From positions 1 to 16,196 of the forward strand of contig MGXQ01000011.1 in assembly GCA_001801405.1 (NCBI GenBank): 16,196 bases of DNA. The letters run 5' to 3'. The translations under genes were made by a program, and so were the position numbers. Of the stretch, positions 7,572 through 14,209 are shown one piece after another. Numbering within the stretch: position 1 is the first letter of the stretch; every line of letters begins with the position of its first letter. The DNA is from Gammaproteobacteria bacterium RIFCSPHIGHO2_02_FULL_42_13. Lineage in GTDB: Bacteria; Pseudomonadota; Gammaproteobacteria; UBA12402. The notes below the pieces were generated by a model. The model saw only the letters and a program-made list of their open reading frames with translations. It was not told the DNA's origin and ran no database searches.

Positions 7572-9566
7572 ATGACAAAACTCCTCTCCATCGCACTCAA
7601 CAAACATGTTTACACCGCTTTTGATTATCAACTCGATTCAAATGAAACAATTCTGCCCGGCATGCGCGTCACCGTCCCCTTCCGCAACAAAACAAGCGTT
7701 GGCATCATTTTAGAAGAAAAACAATCGACAAGCATCGCCTTACATAAGTTAAAAAAAATAATATCCATCGTTGATTCTGAACCCCTATTAACACCTGAAT
7801 TATTAACGCTTTGTCTTTGGGCGGCGGATTATTACCATTATCCGATTGGCGAAGTATTATTTCATGCGTTACCGATTAAATTGCGACGACAGCCGACAAA
7901 AACGCGTAAAAAAAAGGATGCGGCACAAACACAAACAACACTCACAAAAAAAATAAAATTAAATGCAACGCAAGCCAATGCTGTTCAAGCGATTACAACG
8001 GCTTTTGATCACTTCCAATGTTTTTTGTTACACGGCGTCACCGGCAGCGGTAAAACAGAAGTTTACTTACAAACCATTGAACAACTATTAAAACAAGATA
8101 AACAAGCATTAATATTAGTGCCTGAAATTGCGCTAACGCCACAAATGATTGAGCGATTTAACAGTCGCTTCGAACAACGCATTGCCACAATACATTCTGG
8201 CTTAAACCCTACCGAACGATTGGATGCGTGGCAAAAAGCAAAATCGGACGAAGCAAAAATCATTATCGGCACACGCTCCGCTATTTTTACTCCCTTTAAA
8301 AAACTGGGGCTTATTATCATTGATGAAGAACATGATTCCTCTTTCAAACAACAAGATGGTTTTCGTTATTCTGCGCGCGATCTCGCGATTACGCGCGCGT
8401 ATTTTGAAAATATTCCAATTATGCTTGGCTCTGCCACGCCGTCGCTCGAAACGTTAAAAAATGCGAAGGAAAATAAATATGTTACCTTATCTTTACCTGA
8501 GCGCGTCGGCAATGCCATCCATCCCAGCTATCATTTAATTGATACGCGCGGACAATATTTAGAAAATGGATTATCGCGCACACTGATCGACAGAATTTCG
8601 ATGCATTTGCAACAGGGAAATCAAGTATTGATTTTTTTAAATCGTCGTGGATTTTCACCAATCTTGCAATGCCATGCGTGCGGCTTCATCGCCACATGTG
8701 AACGCTGTGAAGCGAGCATGACATTTCATCAAACCAAAACAAAAACTTATTTGCAATGTCACCACTGTGAAACAAAATTACAAATCATGCCGCAATGCCC
8801 ACATTGCAATGCGACCGAATTAACTCCTATTGGAGCGGGCACCGAGCGATTGGAAACTGCATTACAACAGCATTTTCCTGCCATTCCGATTGTACGCATC
8901 GACCGCGACAGCACAGAGCGAAAAGAATCATTAAACGACATGCTCGAACAAATTCAACAAGGTCATCGACAAATTTTAGTGGGCACACAAATTTTAGCGA
9001 AGGGACATCACTTTCCCAATGTCACCTTAGTCGGTGTTATTAATGCGGACAATGGATTTTTTAGTAATGATTTTCGTGCGACGGAAAAACTGGGACAATT
9101 ACTGACACAAGTGGCCGGTCGCGCAGGACGTGCAGAAAAACCCGGTGAAGTGTATATTCAAACACATCATCCCGAACATCCGTTATTAAAAACTCTGATC
9201 GAAACCAATTATAATGATTTTGCGCAATCACTTTTAATCGAGCGTGTCGAAAGTAATTTACCGCCCTATAGTTATTTTGCGCTCGTACACGCAAAATCAT
9301 TTGACATGAAAAAACCCGAACTGTTTTTAAAAAAACTCAAGCAGCTCGCCATGCCCTTTGTTTCAGAACAGATAAAAATACAAGGCCCGGTTCTTTCACC
9401 AATCACCAAACGACAAGGGTATTATCGCGCACAATTATTATTGCAATCGAATCATCGCAGCGCACTGCATCAAACACTGACGAAATTAATCGAACAGATC
9501 AATCAAATGAAATCCGCCAACACCGTGAAATGGGCTTTAGATATAGATCCAGTAGAAATATATTAA
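7572..9566 (+). CDS. priA: Primosomal protein N' (replication restart helicase PriA)
   Basis: A 3'-to-5' DNA helicase that recognises stalled or collapsed forks and starts reloading of DnaB. It has 664 residues, somewhat shorter than E. coli PriA (732). Order: N-terminal 3' DNA-binding domain (Y-T-A-F-D-Y and PGMRVTVPF segments), a Lys-rich linker, Walker A GVTGSGKTEVY near residues 155-165, Walker B IIDEEHDSSFKQ near 250, GSATPSLE (motif III), an eight-Cys zinc region (CHACGFIATCERC and CHHCETKLQIMPQCPHC, about residues 366-415), then GTQILAKGHHFPNVTLV and QVAGRAGRAEKPG (motifs V and VI). The ATG at 7572 has no recognisable Shine-Dalgarno, but the N-terminus fits the family. The stop overlaps the stop of the opposing gene in the tetranucleotide TTAA. 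Confidence 0.97.
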   Translation: MTKLLSIALNKHVYTAFDYQLDSNETILPGMRVTVPFRNKTSVGIILEEKQSTSIALHKLKKIISIVDSEPLLTPELLTLCLWAADYYHYPIGEVLFHALPIKLRRQPTKTRKKKDAAQTQTTLTKKIKLNATQANAVQAITTAFDHFQCFLLHGVTGSGKTEVYLQTIEQLLKQDKQALILVPEIALTPQMIERFNSRFEQRIATIHSGLNPTERLDAWQKAKSDEAKIIIGTRSAIFTPFKKLGLIIIDEEHDSSFKQQDGFRYSARDLAITRAYFENIPIMLGSATPSLETLKNAKENKYVTLSLPERVGNAIHPSYHLIDTRGQYLENGLSRTLIDRISMHLQQGNQVLIFLNRRGFSPILQCHACGFIATCERCEASMTFHQTKTKTYLQCHHCETKLQIMPQCPHCNATELTPIGAGTERLETALQQHFPAIPIVRIDRDSTERKESLNDMLEQIQQGHRQILVGTQILAKGHHFPNVTLVGVINADNGFFSNDFRATEKLGQLLTQVAGRAGRAEKPGEVYIQTHHPEHPLLKTLIETNYNDFAQSLLIERVESNLPPYSYFALVHAKSFDMKKPELFLKKLKQLAMPFVSEQIKIQGPVLSPITKRQGYYRAQLLLQSNHRSALHQTLTKLIEQINQMKSANTVKWALDIDPVEIY

Positions 9567-10072
9567 CGACGACCCAAACCCTCTGGAGAAAAGCCGGCAA
9601 ATACATCTTCTTCTACCATACCTTCTTCATCTTCATCTTCTTCTGCCCACCCGCATTCTGCCGGTTTAACCGGCTCTGCTACACCTCCTGCTGGACCACC
9701 ACGCTCAATCGAAGAGCCACCAGAGACGCCTTTCACTCTCGAATCTGCCGCTGCATCCGCCCTTTTGTCAATCTGCACTACAACATCAGCGCCTATCACA
9801 GGATCAAATACAATCTCTTTCCCTTCTTCTCGTAATTGTTTTTGCCGTGCAGCATACTTTGCGTAAAGTTCGGTAAAATACGCAGCCCCCGCTCCGGCTT
9901 TTACCCCTCGACCAGAAGACACCTTCTCCTCACACACTACCGCCACACGTGGCGGAGCTGCTACTGGCCTACTAGGGAAGAGCATCCATGGAGAGTCACC
10001 AGCACCAAAAACTGGAGCGGTTCCGTCCCAAAGCTCTTGCATGTCAACAACATTATGTCGTCGTCGTAACAT
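9563..10072 (-). CDS. Unrecognised protein with strongly acidic C-terminus
   Basis: About 169 residues with no family I recognise. It begins MLRRRHNVVDMQELWDG, has a Pro/Ala/Val-rich stretch, a helical middle (YFTELYAKYAARQKQLREEGKE), a Gly-rich low-complexity zone (VKGVSGGSSIERGGPAGGVAEP) and a C-terminus with a dense acidic run (AEEDEDEEGMVEEDVF) 11-26 residues from the end. There is no signal peptide or membrane segment. I chose the ATG at 10070-10072, which has GGGGG five bases upstream; an ATG at 10082-10084 would add four residues but lacks a site. It is convergent with priA, the two TAA stops sharing TTAA. The acidic patch near the C-terminus is like the E-block of Dot/Icm type IV effectors; that is an inference and no secretion gene is in the window. 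It is probably real, since the frame is open for 170 codons. Confidence 0.55.
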   Translation of the reverse strand: MLRRRHNVVDMQELWDGTAPVFGAGDSPWMLFPSRPVAAPPRVAVVCEEKVSSGRGVKAGAGAAYFTELYAKYAARQKQLREEGKEIVFDPVIGADVVVQIDKRADAAADSRVKGVSGGSSIERGGPAGGVAEPVKPAECGWAEEDEDEEGMVEEDVFAGFSPEGLGRR

Positions 10073-10102
10073 ATACACCCCCATTTAAATAAATCATTAT
10101 TT

Positions 10103-10274
10103 GTAACTATTCAGCATAAACAAGGAACGTCCATATTTTGGTGCTTTTGGGTGAAAAATCTCTTCAAAATGCTCATGTACTATCGTGTACACTCCGCTTT
10201 TTCATCGATTTTTCACCCAAAAGCACCAAAATCTGAACGTTCTCCGTGTTTTAGGTTTTGCGGTGAATAGTTAC
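10103..10274. repeat. 172-bp imperfect palindromic element
   Basis: Ends are GTAACTATTCA (10103-10113) and its exact reverse complement (10264-10274). Further in is a perfect 26-bp inverted match, 10135-10160 against 10207-10232, containing GGTGCTTTTGGGTGAAAA. At the centre, GTAC at 10177-10180 and 10187-10190 are symmetric about the same midpoint as the 26-bp arms. The outer right arm is about ten bases longer than the left. As RNA or single-stranded DNA it would form a long hairpin. It occupies the upstream region of the minus-strand gene ending at 9563. A mobile or repeated intergenic element is inferred from the defined ends. Confidence 0.75.
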
Positions 10275-10341
10275 CATTATTTTTACCCCACAATCATTAT
10301 ACACTTTTCCGGAACTCGCGTTTTTACATACGACTATCGTT

Positions 10342-10560
10342 AATTTCTTATAACATTTTAATCCACGCAGCTCTGAGCTGCGGCGAGCGAGTCATGGCGC
10401 GTGTCTTGCGCCCCCACTTTTCAGCAGCTCTGAGCTGCCGCCAAATCGGCTCTCGCTCACGCTGCAGCTCAGAGCTGCGAAAAAGGCGGCAGATGAGAGA
10501 CAGGCTATGACTGGCTCACAGCAGCTCAGAGCTGCACGGATTAAAATTGTGTAAGAAATT
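10342..10560. repeat. 219-bp giant palindrome with four 15-bp unit repeats
   Basis: Two 97-base arms around a 25-base loop (10439-10463), in register without gaps. Counting by eye, the outer 40 bases match at 35 positions (10342-10381 with 10521-10560), the next 42 at 25, and the innermost 15 at all 15. Four copies of GCAGCTC-N-GAGCTGC lie at 10367-10381, 10424-10438, 10464-10478 and 10521-10535, with central base T, T, A, A, so outer and inner pairs are both centred on 10451. The same unit occurs upstream of efp. Together with the element at 10103-10274 this explains most of the 517-bp gene-free stretch 10085-10601. I see no RNA gene there; the bases between the two elements (10275-10341) are plain AT-rich sequence. 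Confidence 0.85.
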
Positions 10561-10584
10561 GGCTATTCTATAGCTAAAAAAACC

Positions 10585-10593
10585 TGCTATAAT
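10585..10593 (+). promoter_or_regulatory. Extended -10 promoter of prlC
   Basis: TGCTATAAT is a perfect extended -10 (TG at 10585-10586, TATAAT at 10588-10593). No good -35 lies 16-18 bp upstream, which is usual for extended -10 promoters. Transcription would begin about 10600-10602, at or within two bases of the prlC ATG, making the mRNA leaderless or nearly so. The 219-bp palindrome ends 25 bp upstream of the TG. Confidence 0.65.
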
Positions 10594-10601
10594 TTGAACC
10601 A

Positions 10602-12641
10602 ATGAATACCATACTCACAGAATTCACCGATCTACCACTCTTCTCAAAAATTCGATTGAGCGAAATTCAGCCAAAACTGATCTCTATTTTGCGTCAAAAT
10701 CGACTGGATCTCAAAAAACTGCTTAAAAAACGCACCGCCCGCACTTGGGACAACTTCATGTTACCACTTGAAGAGCTCGAAGATCGCTTAAGCCAATTTT
10801 GGTCGATCATCGAACATTTAAATAGCGTCAACCAAACCCCCTCCTTACGCAAAATCTATAGTCGCTGTCTTTTTAAACTCGTCGCCTATCGTACGGAACT
10901 CGCACAAAATACCAAACTCTATCGCGCAATACAATCAATTGTTAAAAGCGCCTCTTATAAACAATTAAGCCCCACAAAAAAACGCATCATCCAAAAGGCC
11001 TTGTGTGAGTTCAAATTATCCGGCACCACACTCGATGCAAAAAAGAAACAAATTTTTCGTCAATTAAAAAAACGCCATGCTGAGCTCACCACAAAATTTG
11101 AAGAAAATTTGCTTGATGCCACTCGCGCTTGGGTTTTTAAAGCCCATCATCAAAAAGAATTAGCGGGGCTCCCCGAACATATCATCAGCGAAGCCAAGCT
11201 CCTCGCCAAAAAACGCAAAACCTCCGGCTGGATATTAACGCTTGATTTTCATATGTATAGCGCTGTCATCATTTATGCCGACAACCGAGAATTGCGTAAA
11301 AAAATGTACGAGGCCTATTCAACGCGCGCATCTGACCAAGGTCCCGCCACGCATAAATATGATAACACCAAAATTCTGGAACAAATTCTAGATACGCGCG
11401 ACAAAATGGCCAAACTCGTTGGCTTTAAACACTATAGCCAATATTCACTCGCTACCAAAATGGCCAAAAATCCCAGCACCGTATTTGACTTTTTATACGG
11501 ACTTGCCAAACGCATTAAACCACTCGCAAAAAAAGAATTTAAAACATTACAAGATTTTGTGCAAAAGCATTACGGCATCGAAAAGCTCGAGGTCTGGGAT
11601 ATTGCCTATTACAGCGAAAAAATGCAATATCGAAAATATAAAATCCGACAACAGCAATTTCGTAATTATTTCCCTGTCGACAAAGTCATCAGCGGGTTAT
11701 TCGAGCTTACCCAAAAACTCTATAGCATAACCATCATTGAAAAACAGAATGTCAATCGCTGGCATAAAGACGTTCGTTATTTTGAAATCTATGACAAAAC
11801 CAACACCGCACGCGGTGCATTTTATGCCGATTTATATGCGCGACCCAAAAAACACGGCGGCGCTTGGATGGCCGAATGTCGCAATCGACGCATTTTAAAA
11901 GATGGCCGCGTCCAATTGCCTCTGGCCTTCTTAAATTGTAATTTTACACCGCCTCAACGAAATCAGCCAACATTGCTCACGCATGAAGAAGTCACCACAT
12001 TATTTCACGAATTTGGACATACCTTGCATCATTTGCTCAGCACCGTTGATGAGCTCGGCGCGTCCGGCATGAACGGGGTTCCCTGGGATGCGGTTGAATT
12101 ACCGAGTCAATTTATGGAAGGTTTTTGTTGGGAAAAACAGATTTTAGATTTGATGACAAAACATTATCACACCTGCCAAAAAATGTCGGCATTGATGCAT
12201 AAAAAATTACTCATCAGCAAAACTTTTCAAACCGGCATGTACAGCATGCGACAAGTTATCTTTGCACTATTTGACATGCGCATTCATCACGAATATAACG
12301 CAAAACAAAAAAATCAAATCCAAAAAATATTACAAAACATACGACAGCAATGTGAAGTCATTAAGCCGCCGGCGTTTAATCGATTTCAAAATAGTTTTTC
12401 GCATATTTTTGCTGGCGGTTATGCGGCGGGTTATTACAGTTACAAATGGGCAGAAGTATTATCGTGCGATGCCTTTGCGCTATTCAAACAACATGGATTG
12501 TTTGATGAAGAAATCAGTCAATCATTTTTGCATAATATTTTAGAAATCGGCGGCTCACGTGACATGATGAAAGCATTTATCAAATTCCGCGGACGTAAGC
12601 CTTCGATTATGGCATTGTTAAAAGATGGCGGGATTGTTTAA
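10602..12641 (+). CDS. prlC: Oligopeptidase A (M3 family zinc metallopeptidase)
   Basis: A cytosolic thimet-type oligopeptidase that degrades short peptides, such as cleaved signal peptides and products of ATP-dependent proteases. It has 679 residues against 680 in E. coli PrlC, collinear throughout: TDLPLFSKI at the start, LSGTTLDAKKK, AYSTRASDQGP, LATKMAKNPSTV, DIAYYSEKMQ, FYADLYARPKKHGGAWM, and AGGYAAGYYSYKWAEVLS near the end. The zinc site is F-H469-E470-F-G-H473 with the third ligand E499 in WDAVELPSQFME. The start is fixed by homology, yet no Shine-Dalgarno precedes it and the promoter -10 box ends only eight bases upstream, so a leaderless transcript is likely. Lysine is unusually frequent in the N-terminal third compared with E. 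coli. Confidence 0.96.
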   Translation: MNTILTEFTDLPLFSKIRLSEIQPKLISILRQNRLDLKKLLKKRTARTWDNFMLPLEELEDRLSQFWSIIEHLNSVNQTPSLRKIYSRCLFKLVAYRTELAQNTKLYRAIQSIVKSASYKQLSPTKKRIIQKALCEFKLSGTTLDAKKKQIFRQLKKRHAELTTKFEENLLDATRAWVFKAHHQKELAGLPEHIISEAKLLAKKRKTSGWILTLDFHMYSAVIIYADNRELRKKMYEAYSTRASDQGPATHKYDNTKILEQILDTRDKMAKLVGFKHYSQYSLATKMAKNPSTVFDFLYGLAKRIKPLAKKEFKTLQDFVQKHYGIEKLEVWDIAYYSEKMQYRKYKIRQQQFRNYFPVDKVISGLFELTQKLYSITIIEKQNVNRWHKDVRYFEIYDKTNTARGAFYADLYARPKKHGGAWMAECRNRRILKDGRVQLPLAFLNCNFTPPQRNQPTLLTHEEVTTLFHEFGHTLHHLLSTVDELGASGMNGVPWDAVELPSQFMEGFCWEKQILDLMTKHYHTCQKMSALMHKKLLISKTFQTGMYSMRQVIFALFDMRIHHEYNAKQKNQIQKILQNIRQQCEVIKPPAFNRFQNSFSHIFAGGYAAGYYSYKWAEVLSCDAFALFKQHGLFDEEISQSFLHNILEIGGSRDMMKAFIKFRGRKPSIMALLKDGGIV

Positions 12642-12648
12642 AATGCGA

Positions 12649-12674
12649 ATAACACGATATTTCAAGCGTGTTAT
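12649..12674. terminator. Possible bidirectional terminator hairpin
   Basis: ATAACACG (12649-12656) pairs perfectly with CGTGTTAT (12667-12674) around a ten-base loop. It lies between the prlC stop (12641) and the stop of the opposing truncated gene (12676), the expected place for a shared terminator. On the minus strand it is followed, after a few bases, by a short TTTT; there is no long U tract in either direction. Confidence 0.45.
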
Positions 12675-12675
12675 C

Positions 12676-13320
12676 TCATCTGCCGGCACCAGCCCCCAAC
12701 AAAGGTGCACTTTCGCTATCATCAGCATCATCTCTATTTATCTCGACTGCTACTGAGCCGGCACCAGCTCCTAATAAGGGTGTGCTTTCGTCGGCGTTAA
12801 CAGGTATGGCAGTCGCTCGATTAAAAAAGAGCGGCATGCCATGGCTATATGCGACGAGTTCTTGCTCTTTACCTTCCAATACCATTTTTGCTTCACATAA
12901 ACGAGACAAACTCACTGTACTGATGGCACCATATATTCTTTGATGCGTTTCTGCCGGCACCATGCGGTTAATGTTTTGTATCAAATCAGCGGGCTGAGCT
13001 GACTCTCTTGCCACCACTAATATAGTGCACAAAGCACTCGCTATCCTCACCCTATGCTCCGGCGTTAACGTCACATCCTGCAACTGTTGTTGTGCTAAAT
13101 AAAGAAAATCCTCAATGACACTCTGAAACCGCGCCACACCACCAAAATTATGCGGTATCTGGTTCAAATAAGCCATTTGCGCTTCTACTCCCAACCCCAC
13201 AAAATGATTAAATAAATTTTGAGTAATCGTTTCTGCTTCTCTGACTGCCATCACGCCAGTTTCAATCGCAATCGATAAGGCTAAAGTGATGGCGGGTGGC
13301 AACAACAGGCCCAATACAAC
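12676..13320 (-). pseudogene. Unrecognised gene truncated at its 5' end by IS66
   Basis: The frame runs from the left IS boundary (13320) to a TGA at 12676, about 214 codons. The only start near the boundary is a TTG (13312-13314) without a ribosome site. The first residues form a hydrophobic helix (GLLLPPAITLALSIA), and the frame meets a stop 12 bases inside the IS, so the original N-terminus was most likely removed by the insertion. The middle is mostly helical (ITQNLFNHFVGLGVEAQMAYLNQIP; VIEDFLYLAQQQLQDV; RVRIASALCTILVVARES), with no domain I recognise. The C-terminus has two copies of a motif, ESTPLLGAGAG and ESAPLLGAGAG, separated by SVAVEINRDDADDS. Each fits the acidic dileucine pattern [DE]xxxL[LI]. 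A host-directed effector is possible but unproven. It could still make protein if an internal start is used. Confidence 0.65.
12683..12790. repeat. Two 33-bp direct repeats in the 3' end of the truncated gene
   Basis: 12683-12715 and 12758-12790 match at 27 of 33 bases. The six differences fall mostly on third codon positions of the minus-strand frame: five are silent (Ser, Pro, Leu, Leu, Gly) and one changes Thr to Ala. Both copies encode ES[TA]PLLGAGAG. This is a coding duplication kept at the protein level. Confidence 0.7.
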
Positions 13321-13338
13321 GTAAGCGCCGCATCAACC
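13321..13338 (+). repeat. IS66 left terminal inverted repeat
   Basis: GTAAGCGCCGCATCAACC, matching the right end as its reverse complement with two mismatches. The 73 bp from here to the tnpA start should hold the element's own promoter; I see no clear -35/-10 pair. Confidence 0.88.
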
Positions 13339-13411
13339 ACATTCTTCTTGATGAGAAATTTATCTGAGAGAATTTGCTTTTTCATTGTTATAACCAACAA
13401 GAGAGGCAACC

Positions 13412-13717
13412 ATGACAAGCCATACCTATCCGCAAGAGACAGAAGCATTCTGGAAAAAACATATCACGGTCTGCGAGCAATCGACGCAATCAAAAGCGGC
13501 TTACGCGAGAGCGCATGCATTAAACTATAGTCGATTTTTATATTGGGTAGACAGATTAAAAAAGAAGAAGGCACAAAAGCCAGCGCCCACCTTATTACCC
13601 GTGAAGATCGTCCCGCAAGACTCCGGCAGGGTTTTAGCGCGAATCCAACACGCGAAGGGTTACAACATAGAGGTTTATGAGATGACGGCCTTGCTGCATT
13701 TGCTCCATCAGAGATAA
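13412..13717 (+). CDS. tnpA: IS66 accessory protein TnpA
   Basis: A 101-residue protein required with TnpB and TnpC for IS66 transposition. It has the typical shape: a short helix-turn-helix-like N-terminus (FWKKHITVCEQSTQSKAAYARAHALNYSRFLYWVDRLKKKK) in which W, the S-K-A-A-Y-A pair of helices and the final W-x-x-R-L-K are the family landmarks, then a poorly conserved tail. It probably binds DNA. The ATG is preceded by GAGAGG at a five-base spacing. It ends 26 bp before tnpB. Confidence 0.88.
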   Translation: MTSHTYPQETEAFWKKHITVCEQSTQSKAAYARAHALNYSRFLYWVDRLKKKKAQKPAPTLLPVKIVPQDSGRVLARIQHAKGYNIEVYEMTALLHLLHQR

Positions 13718-13743
13718 GGTTTCGTCTTCAGGAAAGATGAAGT

Positions 13744-14091
13744 ATGTTTAATTTTAATCTGCCGATTTGGTTTTATCCAACGCCCGTTGATTTTCGGCGT
13801 CAAATTGATGGGTTGGTTATGTTTATTGCGGATCATCTCGATATGAAGCCGACGGGAGGGCAACTCTTTGTATTTCGCAATCGAAGCGCGAATAAAATCA
13901 AATTGCTCTGGTATGATCGCAATGGATTCTGGTTATGTTACAAAAGGATTGAAAAAGGGAAATTGCATTTTCCCTCTCGGCGAGAGGAGGTCATGGAATT
14001 GAGTCGCGAGCAACTGGGTTGGTTATTGACCGGATTGGATTTTACCCGACTCACGGCATTGCCCGCGGTTGACGCGAGTGAATTTTATTAA
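13744..14091 (+). CDS. tnpB: IS66 accessory protein TnpB (Orf2 family)
   Basis: The 115-residue IS66 Orf2 protein, full length. Landmarks: PTPVDFRRQIDGLVMFI at residues 12-28, GGQLFVFRNRSANKIKLLWYDRNGFWLCYKRIEKGKLHFP in the middle (the most conserved block of the family), and LSREQLGWLLTGLDF near the end. Its biochemical role is not settled; it is needed for transposition of family members that carry it. AGGAAAG lies about ten bases before the ATG. The spacer to tnpC (118 bp) is unusually long for genes that often overlap or nearly touch. Confidence 0.92.
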   Translation: MFNFNLPIWFYPTPVDFRRQIDGLVMFIADHLDMKPTGGQLFVFRNRSANKIKLLWYDRNGFWLCYKRIEKGKLHFPSRREEVMELSREQLGWLLTGLDFTRLTALPAVDASEFY

Positions 14092-14209
14092 TAGGGTTAT
14101 AAAAAGACTTCCTAAAAGCCGTGGATTTAAATTCAAAAAGAAGAAAAAAAACAAGAAAAAAAGAAAATAAAAGGTGATTTAAAGCTATATTTATAGTATT
14201 ATTCAATCT
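14092..14209 (+). other. A-rich spacer between tnpB and tnpC
   Basis: 118 bases with no gene. The segment 14131-14172 is almost only A and G (runs of up to eight A), then AAGGTGAT at 14171-14178. That would be a good ribosome site, but it is over 30 bases from the first tnpC ATG. It may keep tnpC translation separate from tnpB. Confidence 0.5.

Noticed and set aside
10367..10535. Four regularly placed copies of a 15-base palindrome, considered as a CRISPR array
   Set aside because: The units alternate in orientation and the spaces between them pair with each other; spacers of an array would be unrelated. No cas gene is present.
14078..14170. A GTG-initiated 31-codon frame ending in a poly-lysine peptide, reachable from tnpB by a frameshift
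   Set aside because: It arises from the A-rich spacer, has no ribosome site, and TnpB is already full length without it.
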